Source: Paracoccaceae bacterium (GTDB taxonomy: Bacteria > Pseudomonadota > Alphaproteobacteria > Rhodobacterales > Rhodobacteraceae). From it: a stretch of DNA of 64,000 bases. The DNA is taken from NCBI GenBank assembly GCA_024742835.1, contig JANSXS010000065.1, positions 1 to 64,000 of the forward strand, written 5' to 3'. Within the stretch, counting starts at the first letter, position 1. Each line of letters starts with the position of its first letter. The position numbers and the translations under genes are program-made. Shown here piece by piece: positions 56,634 to 64,000 of this stretch. The notes below the pieces were generated by a model. The model did not search any database. It was not told the origin of the DNA and was given only the letters and a program-made list of their open reading frames with translations.

Positions 56634-59269
56634 TCACCCAGGCTCTTCAATTCATAAATCAATTCCAAGGCGTCACGCGGGCTAAGGTCATCCGGCCGCA
56701 CCGCTTTCAGACGTTCGGAAACGGGGCAGGGTTTCGCCTTGCTCTGCTCTGGTACCGGGTTTACCCGGAACAGGGGCAGATCGTCGATAAACGCTTCCCG
56801 CTTGCCCCCCGCCTCCCGCTCGCCTTTTTCCAACGCTTCGAGCACCACCCGCGCCCGCTCCACAACGGCACTTGGTAAACCGGCCAGCTTGGCCACCTGC
56901 ACACCGTAGCTACGATCTGCGGCACCTTTTCGCATTTGGGGCAGGAAAATAACGTCGCCATCATGTTCCTTGACTGCGACGGTCGCATTTTCCACCCGGT
57001 CCAGCTTGTCGCTCAGATGCGTTAATTCATGGTAATGCGTTGCGAAAAGCGCGCGGCACCCATTGACCTCATGGAGGTTTTCCAAGGTCGCCCAGGCGAT
57101 CGACAGGCCGTCATAGGTGGCCGTGCCGCGCCCGATCTCGTCCAGAATGACCAGCGCGTGATCATCCGCCTGATTCAGGATCGCGGCGGTTTCGACCATC
57201 TCGACCATGAATGTCGACCGCCCCCGCGCCAGATCGTCAGAGGCCCCAACCCGGCTGAAAAGCTGGCTGACCAAACCAATATGCGCCGAGCGCGCAGGCA
57301 CAAAACCACCCATTTGGGCGAGAACCGCAATCAATGCGTTTTGCCGCAGGAACGTGGATTTGCCGGCCATGTTTGGCCCGGTTACCAACCAGATATCTGC
57401 CCCCTGCCCCAAGGCGCAGTCATTGGCGATAAAGCTGTTGCCGCCTTGCCGTTTCAACGCAGCCTCAACCACCGGATGCCGCCCGCCCTCGATCACCAAC
57501 GCGCGGCTTTCATCCACCACTGGCCGACACCAATCCTCGGTTTGCGCAAGTTCGGCCAGCGCAAGCCCAAGGTCAATTTCCGACAGCGCCCTCGAGCATT
57601 GCAAAATCCGTGGCGCGTCATCCAGAATGGCGTGTCTTAGCGCCTGATAGAGCCGCTTTTCGATCTCAAGCGCCTGTCCGCCTGCATTCAGGATTCTGGT
57701 TTCCATTTCGCTTAATGGCACGGTGGTGAACCGCACCTGATTCGCAGTGGTCTGCCTATGCTTGAAGGTTTCGTTCAGTGGGGCTGACAGCATCTTTTCG
57801 GCATGGATCGCCGTTACCTCGATGAAATAGCCCAGAACGTTGTTATGCTTTATTTTCAGGCTCGTGATGCCGGTCTTTTGTGCGTATTCGGCCTGCATCG
57901 CCGCAATCACGCCGCGTCCCTCGTCGCGTAGTTTGCGCGCCTCATCCAATTCGGGCTCAAAACCCTCTGCTATGAATCCGCCATCGCGTGCCAATAGCGG
58001 CGGTTCTGCCACCAGCGCTTGATCCAAAAAGGCCAAAAGCGTGTCATGGCCTGTCAGATCCTGAGTCGCGCGGGCCAGCAAATCGGGCAGCTCGACCGCA
58101 TCCAGCCGGCTGGCCAGATCCACAGCCTGCGTCAGCCCGTTGCGAATGGCGGCCAAATCTCGTGGACCCCCACGATCAAGACCAAGCCGGGACAGGGCCC
58201 GCTCCAGATCCGGCACCTTGCGCAGGCATTCCCGCAGATCCGCGCGTAAGCGGGTCTGTTCCACCGCAAAAGCCACCGCATCCTGACGGTCCTGCACTAT
58301 GCTCAAGACGCGGCTTGGTCCGGAAATTCGCTGGTCAAGCAGCCGTCCGCCCCCGGCTGTTACCGTTCTGTCAACCGTTGCCAAAAGAGAGCCGCCACGC
58401 CCCCCTGACAGTGATTGTGTCAGTTCAAGGTTGCGCCGCGTGGCCCCGTCGACTTGCATGACACGCGACAGTGCCTCTCGTATTGGCGGTTGAAGCAGCG
58501 GCAATTTACCTTTTTGTGTGATCTCAAGATATTCGACGATGGCTCCCATCGCCGCGATGTCCGCGCGCTCGAAACTGCCGAAGGCTTCCAGCGTTTGTGT
58601 TCCAAACAGCGCGCAAAGCCGTCGTTCCGCACCGGCACTGTCAAATGCCGACCGTCCAAGCGGCGTGAGTGGGATATCTGTGTCCAACAGGACGTCGCTC
58701 AACCCCGGCTCGTCCCCATCCATGACAATCAGTTCACTGGGGGCAAGGCGCGCAAGTTCTGGTACCAGCCGGACCTCTGCCAATGGCATCACGTGAAATG
58801 CGCCGGTCGATATATCGACCCAGGCGAGTGCCGCCTTGTCGCGCAAACGGGCAAACGCGGCGAGAAAATTGTGCCGCCGTGCATCTAGCAAGCTGTCTTC
58901 GGTCAGCGTGCCTGGCGTGACAAGCCGCACCACATCGCGGTGAACCACGGATTTAGCGCCGCGCTTTTTTGCCTCTGCGGGATCTTCCATCTGCTCGCAA
59001 ACCGCCACTCGAAATCCTTTACGGATCAGGGTCAGCAAATAACCCTCGGCGGAATGCACCGGGACGCCGCACATCGGGATATCCTGGCCAATATGCTTGC
59101 CGCGCTTCGTCAGGGCAATGTCCAGCGCCTCGGCGGCGGCAACCGCATCCTCAAAGAACAGCTCGTAGAAATCGCCCATCCGGTAGAACAGCAACGCGCC
59201 GGCATACCGGGCTTTGATCTCCAGATATTGCGCCATCATCGGCGTCACGGATACGTCCGTCCTGCTCAC
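56630..59269 (-). CDS. mutS: DNA mismatch repair protein MutS
   Basis: MutS recognises mismatches and starts repair. The 879-residue product has the mismatch-binding Phe-x-Glu region (ALLFYRMGDFYELFFEDA), the clamp and lever domains, Walker A TGPNMAGKSTFLRQNAL, RSTFMVEMVETAAIL, Walker B LVILDEIGRGTATYDGLSIAW and the C-terminal helix-turn-helix region. The GTG at 59269 is chosen for the GGGGGG ribosome site and because the family begins near VTPMMAQYLEIK. A few more upstream codons are open but unlikely. Confidence 0.96.
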   Translation of the reverse strand: MSRTDVSVTPMMAQYLEIKARYAGALLFYRMGDFYELFFEDAVAAAEALDIALTKRGKHIGQDIPMCGVPVHSAEGYLLTLIRKGFRVAVCEQMEDPAEAKKRGAKSVVHRDVVRLVTPGTLTEDSLLDARRHNFLAAFARLRDKAALAWVDISTGAFHVMPLAEVRLVPELARLAPSELIVMDGDEPGLSDVLLDTDIPLTPLGRSAFDSAGAERRLCALFGTQTLEAFGSFERADIAAMGAIVEYLEITQKGKLPLLQPPIREALSRVMQVDGATRRNLELTQSLSGGRGGSLLATVDRTVTAGGGRLLDQRISGPSRVLSIVQDRQDAVAFAVEQTRLRADLRECLRKVPDLERALSRLGLDRGGPRDLAAIRNGLTQAVDLASRLDAVELPDLLARATQDLTGHDTLLAFLDQALVAEPPLLARDGGFIAEGFEPELDEARKLRDEGRGVIAAMQAEYAQKTGITSLKIKHNNVLGYFIEVTAIHAEKMLSAPLNETFKHRQTTANQVRFTTVPLSEMETRILNAGGQALEIEKRLYQALRHAILDDAPRILQCSRALSEIDLGLALAELAQTEDWCRPVVDESRALVIEGGRHPVVEAALKRQGGNSFIANDCALGQGADIWLVTGPNMAGKSTFLRQNALIAVLAQMGGFVPARSAHIGLVSQLFSRVGASDDLARGRSTFMVEMVETAAILNQADDHALVILDEIGRGTATYDGLSIAWATLENLHEVNGCRALFATHYHELTHLSDKLDRVENATVAVKEHDGDVIFLPQMRKGAADRSYGVQVAKLAGLPSAVVERARVVLEALEKGEREAGGKREAFIDDLPLFRVNPVPEQSKAKPCPVSERLKAVRPDDLSPRDALELIYELKSLGE

Positions 59270-59605
59270 GCCTGCCCCCCTTTGACTACGTCGCAAACCC
59301 TACAAACTCGGGCTTGGGGGCGAAAGCCGAAACACTGTTCTGGTACGGTCAAGACGCTTATACAACACCGACTTTCAGCGATTTCGGGCTTTCAGGCGCG
59401 GTTTTGGACCCTGCCAATATGACAAATCCCGCGCAAAACGGCCATAAATTCTTTATGTCCAATTATATTCTGCCCCACTGTTTAACGATTTCCGCTGTCC
59501 TGTCAGGATGCAGTGGACCTGTTCGCAAAACTCGGGATCGCAGCAAGCGCTTTGGGCGTTGCAGGATACTAGCGCCGCCCAAAGCATGTTTTGCTGCGAA
59601 GAAGC
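59270..59605. other. 336-base intergenic region upstream of mutS
   Basis: The region separates the mutS start from the end of argG, both on the minus strand. It holds the argG terminator hairpin at 59549-59585 and presumably the mutS promoter. An AT-rich patch lies around 59448-59472. No gene with a family match is seen. Confidence 0.55.
59549..59585 (-). terminator. Terminator-like hairpin after argG
   Basis: GCTTTGGGCG and CGCCCAAAGC form a perfect ten-base stem around a 17-base loop, 21 bases past the argG stop. No clear T run follows on the minus strand, so termination may be partial or Rho-assisted. Confidence 0.55.
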
Positions 59606-60829
59606 TTATTTCAAGCGCCGGTCACGTGCTGCCAGAAGTTTAAGCCGCAGCGCGTTCAATTGGATGAAACCTGCCGCGTCTTTCTGATCATAGGCACCGG
59701 CGTCGTCTTCGAATGTGACATGCGCCTCCGAGTACAGCGAATGCTCGGACCAGCGCCCGACGATCCGCGCTGACCCTTTGTACAACTTGATCCGCACCGT
59801 GCCTGTGACATGCGCCTGCGAGTGGTCAATCGCTGCTTGCAGCATTTCACGCTCCGGACTGTACCAGAATCCGTTATAGATCAGCTCGGCATAACGGGGC
59901 ATCAATTCATCCTTGAGATGCGCGGCGCCGCGGTCCAGCGTGATCTGTTCGATTCCGCGATGTGCCTCAAGCAGGATGGTCCCACCGGGTGTTTCGTAAA
60001 TACCGCGGCTTTTCATGCCCACGAAGCGTCCTTCGACAAGGTCCAGCCGACCAACACCATGCTCGCCGCCCAATTCATTCAGCCGGGTCAGCAAGTTGGC
60101 GGGGCTAAGCGCGTCGCCATCGATGCTGACTGCATCGCCCTTTTCAAAACCGATCTCGATATATTGGGGCGTATCGGGAGCATCCTCGGGGTTGACCGTG
60201 CGTTGATAAACATGCTCGGGTGCCATCTCGGCCGGATCTTCCAGCGCCTTGCCCTCCGAAGAGGTGTGCAACAGGTTGGCATCCACCGAAAACGGTGCTT
60301 CGCCGCGCTTGTCCTTCGCAATCGGGATCTGGTTCTTTTCGGCAAAGTCGATCAGTCTGGTCCGGCTGGTCAGATCCCAGATGCGCCACGGCGCGATCAC
60401 CTTGATATCGGGGTTCAGCGCGTAGGCAGCCAGTTCGAACCGCACCTGGTCGTTGCCCTTGCCCGTCGCGCCATGGGCCACCGCATCCGCGCCGGTTTCT
60501 GCGGCGATCTCGACCAGCCGCTTGGAAATAAGCGGCCGCGCGATGGACGTTCCAAGCAAATAAAGACCCTCGTAAACCGCGTTTGCACGGAACATCGGAA
60601 ACACGAAATCGCGCACGAATTCTTCGCGGATATCCTCGATATAAATGTTCTCGGGTGCGATCCCCAGCAATTCCGCCTTGTCGCGCGCTGGGCCCAATTC
60701 CTCGCCCTGTCCCAGGTCGGCGGTAAAGGTGACCACCTCGCAGCCATATTCAGTCTGGAGCCATTTCAGGATGATCGAGGTATCAAGCCCCCCGGAATAG
60801 GCCAGAACGACTTTTTTGGGCGCAGTCAT
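59606..60829 (-). CDS. argG: Argininosuccinate synthase
   Basis: ArgG condenses citrulline and aspartate with ATP in arginine synthesis. The 407-residue product begins [20 protein letters not shown] with the P-loop-like SGGLDTS, then [39 protein letters not shown] and [13 protein letters not shown]. The ATG at 60829 is chosen because the family starts there. The open frame extends far upstream (to 62125), but that part is only antisense to ilvA. Confidence 0.97.
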   Translation of the reverse strand: MTAPKKVVLAYSGGLDTSIILKWLQTEYGCEVVTFTADLGQGEELGPARDKAELLGIAPENIYIEDIREEFVRDFVFPMFRANAVYEGLYLLGTSIARPLISKRLVEIAAETGADAVAHGATGKGNDQVRFELAAYALNPDIKVIAPWRIWDLTSRTRLIDFAEKNQIPIAKDKRGEAPFSVDANLLHTSSEGKALEDPAEMAPEHVYQRTVNPEDAPDTPQYIEIGFEKGDAVSIDGDALSPANLLTRLNELGGEHGVGRLDLVEGRFVGMKSRGIYETPGGTILLEAHRGIEQITLDRGAAHLKDELMPRYAELIYNGFWYSPEREMLQAAIDHSQAHVTGTVRIKLYKGSARIVGRWSEHSLYSEAHVTFEDDAGAYDQKDAAGFIQLNALRLKLLAARDRRLK

Positions 60830-60946
60830 GGTCTTCCCCTTTTCGTGCCATATGCGCCCGGCGCTTAGCCGGTTTTCCCGGTTTGGGCAAGGCGCTGGAC
60901 GGTCCACCCCTTGCCAGTGCTCGTACATTACGCCAATCAGGATGAC

Positions 60947-62185
60947 ATGACAGATTTTCCTACCTTGGCCCGTGTCGCCGAAACCCGGATGCGCCACGTC
61001 TTTGACCCCACTCCGCTCATGCGGAACGAGACATTGTCGCATAGGTATCAGGCGGACATCTACCTCAAACGCGAGGATCTCAGCCCGGTCCGTTCTTACA
61101 AGCTGCGCGGTGCCTTCAACGCCATGCGCAAGGCGACGGCCGGTGTCCCGGCGGACCTGCATTTCGTTTGCGCGAGTGCTGGAAATCACGCGCAGGGCGT
61201 TGCGTTCATGTGTCGGCATTTCGGTGTGCGTGGCACCGTTTTCATGCCTGTGACAACACCGCAGCAAAAAATCGGACAAACACGGAAGTTCGGGGGAGAT
61301 AACATTGAGGTCCGTCTCGTTGGCGATTATTTCGACGATACCTTGGCGACTGCGCAAGCCTATTGCCTGCAAAACGCTGGACACTTCCTGTCGCCGTTCG
61401 ATGATGAGGACGTGATCGAGGGGCAAGCCTCCGTCGCGGTCGAGATCGAGGCACAGTTGGGCCGCTTGCCCGACCGGGTGGTGCTGCCGGTGGGGGGTGG
61501 TGGCCTGTCCGCTGGAACGCGCAGTTATTTCGGGCCTGCAGTGCCCCTGACACTTGTGGAACCGGCGGGCGGTGCCTGTCTTGCGGCGGCACTGGCGGCA
61601 GGTACGCCAACCCGGCTTGCCCATGTCGACAGCTTTGCCGATGGTGCGGCGGTCGCGCAGATCGGCGCGCGCACCTTTACGCGGCTGCGCGATATCTGTC
61701 CTGCGGATGTCCGCGCGATAGACGAGGACCGGATCTGCCTCACGATGCTGGAAATGCTCAACATCGAGGGTATCGTGCTGGAACCTGCTGGCGCGCTTGC
61801 CGTCGATGTCCTCAAAGATATCGGGGACAGCATCAAGGGCCAGACGCTTGTCTGCGTCACATCTGGCGGCAATTTCGATTTCGAACGCCTGCCCGAGGTA
61901 AAGGAACGCGCCCAACGCTACGCCGGTCTCAAGAAATATTTCATTCTGCGTATGCCGCAGCGGCCCGGCGCATTGAAGGATTTCCTGACCATTCTTGGGC
62001 CAAGTGATGATATTGCGCGGTTTGAATACCTCAAGAAATCGGCGCGCAATTTCGGGTCCGTGCTGATCGGGATAGAGACGACGGATGCTGTCAATTTCGG
62101 GCGGATCGAAGCCGAAATGGCGCAAGCCGGCTTTGAGTATCGTGACATCACGACAGACACGATTCTAGCGGAATTCCTCATTTGA
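60947..62185 (+). CDS. ilvA: Threonine ammonia-lyase (threonine dehydratase)
   Basis: The enzyme deaminates threonine to 2-oxobutyrate, the first step to isoleucine. The 412-residue product has the PLP-lysine motif [19 protein letters not shown], then [13 protein letters not shown], the phosphate loop [12 protein letters not shown] and [14 protein letters not shown]-terminal ACT-like regulatory region (residues about 330-412, with [17 protein letters not shown]) suggests feedback control by isoleucine/valine. The ATG has AGGA just upstream. It is divergent from argG. Confidence 0.93.
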   Translation: MTDFPTLARVAETRMRHVFDPTPLMRNETLSHRYQADIYLKREDLSPVRSYKLRGAFNAMRKATAGVPADLHFVCASAGNHAQGVAFMCRHFGVRGTVFMPVTTPQQKIGQTRKFGGDNIEVRLVGDYFDDTLATAQAYCLQNAGHFLSPFDDEDVIEGQASVAVEIEAQLGRLPDRVVLPVGGGGLSAGTRSYFGPAVPLTLVEPAGGACLAAALAAGTPTRLAHVDSFADGAAVAQIGARTFTRLRDICPADVRAIDEDRICLTMLEMLNIEGIVLEPAGALAVDVLKDIGDSIKGQTLVCVTSGGNFDFERLPEVKERAQRYAGLKKYFILRMPQRPGALKDFLTILGPSDDIARFEYLKKSARNFGSVLIGIETTDAVNFGRIEAEMAQAGFEYRDITTDTILAEFLI

Positions 62186-62518
62186 TCACCCTGCTTTCCT
62201 GTTTGAAAGACCTGACAGGAATACGGCCCTGGATGCATCATAGATGGTCATGATTTTGGTGATGCTGCCAAAATCGGGCGCTCCACCTGCCGTGGCCGCC
62301 TCTGCCGTGCCACATAGATCTGAAAACTCGGCAAAACCGAGGTTGAGCGCGCTGCCCTTCAGAATGTGAAACCGTGCTTCCAGCCGTGCGGCATCGGTTT
62401 CCTGTGCCAGTCCGTCAATCTCTGCCGACATTTCGTCCAGAAACAGGGCGACGACCTCTTCAAACGCGTCTTCCCCGAGTTCGCTTTTTAAAACTTCAAC
62501 CTGCGTCCAGTCGATCAT
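62186..62518 (-). CDS. Histidine phosphotransfer (Hpt) protein
   Basis: The 110-residue helical protein has the Hpt signature ARFHILKGSALNLGFAEFSDLC, with the phosphoacceptor His near residue 51. Such proteins pass phosphate between receivers in a phosphorelay. It has no kinase domain. Its stop abuts the ilvA stop, and its start is divergent from the receiver-phosphatase gene 76 bases away. A functional pairing with that receiver is plausible but not proven. Confidence 0.85.
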   Translation of the reverse strand: MIDWTQVEVLKSELGEDAFEEVVALFLDEMSAEIDGLAQETDAARLEARFHILKGSALNLGFAEFSDLCGTAEAATAGGAPDFGSITKIMTIYDASRAVFLSGLSNRKAG

Positions 62519-62594
62519 GAAACGCTCCTTTCCAGATCATGGTGTCCACACGGTGCTTAAGAAGACGTGAAAGATTACTTTTTAAAGATTTCAA

Positions 62595-63944
62595 TTGAAG
62601 GTTTCAGCCGGCGTTAACTTCTCTGGGGGTTATCTGTCTGAAAGTGATGTGACAGGTGATGTCTTGGGTTCGTTGACCAAACCAAAACCCGTGCCGGGGG
62701 CTGATACGCCGACGATGCAGACCGTGCTGGTTGTCGATGACAGCCTTGTTCAGCGCCGTATCGCCATCGCGTTTCTGGAAAAATGGGGGTTCGAAGTATG
62801 GGAAGCAGGCTCTGGTCATGACGCGCTTCGCATATGCCGGGAACGGCCGCCCGACCTCGTGCTTAGCGACTGGATGATGCCGGGCATGTCGGGTCTGGAA
62901 TTCTGCCGCGCATTTCGGGCGCTTGGCCATGAGGACTACGGGTATTTTATCCTTTTGACCTCGAAAAGTGAAAAGGCCGAAGTGGCGCTGGGCCTTGATG
63001 CGGGCGCGGATGATTTCCTGACCAAGCCGGTGAACCCGGCGGAACTGCGCGCGCGGATCGCGGCGGGTGAGCGGATAATCCGTATGCAAAGACAATTGTC
63101 GGAAAAGAACCGGTTGATTGAATCCACCCTTCAGGAGCTGCAAACACTCTATGACTCTCTTGACAGTGACCTGCTTGAGGCCCGTAAACTGCAACAATCG
63201 CTGGTCAGCGCGCGGTTTCAGGACCTGGGCGTGGCCGAGCTTTCGCTGCTTTTGCGGTCTGCTGGTCATGTTGGGGGCGACCTTGTCGGTGCCTTTCCCG
63301 CAGGCAGCGACAGAATCGGCATCTATGCGATTGATGTGTCTGGTCACGGGGTCAGCTCTGCGTTGATGACGGCACGGCTGGCAGGATATCTGTCGTCTAC
63401 CTCGCCTGATCAGAACATCGCGCTGACCGCGACGCCTGGAGGTGGCTACAGGCCGCGTCCGCCGCGAGAGACCGTTGCGCTCCTCAACCGCATGTTTCTG
63501 GGTGAAATCGAAACGGAGCATTATTTCACGCTTTTGCTCGCGGATGTAGACCTTGCTTCGGGTCGTATCACCATGGTGCAGGCGGGCCATCCCAGCCCGG
63601 CGATCCTGCGGCGCGGTGGCGGCGTGGAATTTGTGGGGACCGGTGGTCTGCCCGTCGGCCTGATCGAAGGTGCCGAATATCAACAGTTCGATATAACGCT
63701 GGCACCGGGGGACCGGCTTTTGATCCATTCAGATGGCATCGGCGAATGCACGGACCGGCAGGATTGTCAGCTTGGGGATCAAGGGTTGGCAGAGATGGTC
63801 TCGGGCCTCCGGCAAAGCCATGGGCTCGCCTTTCTGGAATCCCTGGTCTGGTCCTTGTCCGATTTTGCCGAAACAGACACGTTCGAGGATGATGTTTCTG
63901 CTGCCTTGCTGGATTTCAAAGGCCCCGCATCACAAGGCTTTTGA
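62595..63944 (+). CDS. Response regulator with PP2C (SpoIIE/RsbU) phosphatase output
   Basis: The product has a receiver domain (about residues 42-155 from the first possible start; TVLVVDDSLVQRR, phosphoacceptor in LVLSDWMMPGMSG, TKPVNP), a coiled-coil linker (QRQLSEKNRLIESTLQELQ) and a SpoIIE-type phosphatase domain (GGDLVGAFPAGSDRIGIYAIDVSGHGVSSAL split, GRITMVQAGHPSPAIL and DRLLIHSDGIGE). Such proteins dephosphorylate anti-sigma antagonists in partner-switching. The start is uncertain: TTG 62595, GTG 62649 or ATG 62715; the receiver needs only the last. No anti-sigma gene is seen in the window. Confidence 0.88.
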   Translation: MKVSAGVNFSGGYLSESDVTGDVLGSLTKPKPVPGADTPTMQTVLVVDDSLVQRRIAIAFLEKWGFEVWEAGSGHDALRICRERPPDLVLSDWMMPGMSGLEFCRAFRALGHEDYGYFILLTSKSEKAEVALGLDAGADDFLTKPVNPAELRARIAAGERIIRMQRQLSEKNRLIESTLQELQTLYDSLDSDLLEARKLQQSLVSARFQDLGVAELSLLLRSAGHVGGDLVGAFPAGSDRIGIYAIDVSGHGVSSALMTARLAGYLSSTSPDQNIALTATPGGGYRPRPPRETVALLNRMFLGEIETEHYFTLLLADVDLASGRITMVQAGHPSPAILRRGGGVEFVGTGGLPVGLIEGAEYQQFDITLAPGDRLLIHSDGIGECTDRQDCQLGDQGLAEMVSGLRQSHGLAFLESLVWSLSDFAETDTFEDDVSAALLDFKGPASQGF

Positions 63945-63959
63945 GAAAATGGCGATCGC

Positions 63960-63997
63960 CGGGATTGCCGACAAGCCGGGTCGCGTCGGCGATCCCG
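63960..63997. terminator. Strong hairpin at the right edge
   Basis: CGGGATTGCCGAC pairs with GTCGGCGATCCCG over 13 bases (one G-T pair) around a 12-base loop, starting 15 bases past the stop of the receiver-phosphatase gene. The window ends before any T tract could be seen. It could be a terminator or part of a convergent gene. Confidence 0.4.
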
Positions 63998-64000
63998 CGC

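Noticed and set aside
59810-60868. 352-codon plus-strand open frame
   Set aside because: It is antisense to argG.
60830-62125. 430-codon N-terminal extension of the argG frame
   Set aside because: It is antisense to ilvA and has no domain match. ArgG family length and the conserved N terminus place the start at 60829.
62604-63728. 374-codon minus-strand open frame
   Set aside because: It is antisense to the receiver-PP2C gene and has no recognisable domain.

Overview
The window reads as alphaproteobacterial chromosome, most likely Rhodobacterales (Roseobacter group). The basis is gene content and synteny: divergent regB / senC-regA; tsaE-amgK-murU-addB-addA; hslV-hslU; smr-mltA-Tim44-like / fxsA-secB-dnaQ-coaE-aroE-maf; and hemJ-rho-mnmE-mnmG-rsmG-parA-parB. 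Nearly all genes are intact and tightly packed, with many 4-base start/stop overlaps. No rRNA, complete tRNA or CRISPR array was seen.

Layout. 1-7.6 kb is accessory in character: a racemase cut by the window edge, a small helix-hairpin-helix protein with a Lys-Asp hexanucleotide repeat, a small possibly exported protein, and then a FliD-type flagellar cap gene facing a divergent FliD paralogue. Between the two FliD genes sit two co-directional genes. The first is a chimera of a tyrosine-integrase arm-binding domain and the C-terminal end of an IS21 IstA transposase, with no catalytic core. The second is a complete IstB-type AAA+ ATPase. This is the strongest candidate for an undescribed system. 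7.6-11.2 kb holds a CLC-type anion channel with non-canonical gate residues, overlapped by a PotD-like binding protein, followed by decayed gene fragments. 11.2-15 kb is a compatible-solute module: a GH13 glucosylglycerate/sucrose-type phosphorylase facing glucosyl-3-phosphoglycerate synthase and its HAD phosphatase. 15-19.6 kb has an iron-type alcohol dehydrogenase, DUF2853, ahcY and an HD hydrolase.

19.6-24.1 kb carries the redox-responsive RegB/RegA pair with SenC and a PAS-domain membrane protein. 24.1-33 kb is one long operon for tRNA t6A synthesis (tsaE), peptidoglycan sugar recycling (amgK, murU), double-strand break repair (addB, addA) and trxA. 33-36 kb is hslV, a membrane protein and hslU, translationally coupled. 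36-41.9 kb holds an HWE kinase, an MFS transporter, Smr, MltA, a Tim44-like protein, FxsA and SecB.

At about 44.6-45.0 kb the gene strand switches from minus (dnaQ-coaE-aroE-maf) to plus (hemJ-rho-mnmE-mnmG-rsmG-parAB). The AT-rich gap between maf and hemJ contains near-consensus DnaA boxes and is the likely replication origin. Two perfect 16-bp parS palindromes lie at the 5' ends of mnmG and rsmG, just upstream of parAB. 52-60.8 kb continues with hemW-rdgB-rph, hrcA-grpE, mutS and argG. The right end has ilvA, an Hpt protein and a receiver-PP2C phosphatase.

An interspersed palindromic repeat of about 50-90 bp occurs at least four times in intergenic positions between 7 and 23 kb. Five convincing intrinsic terminators or terminator-like hairpins were found.
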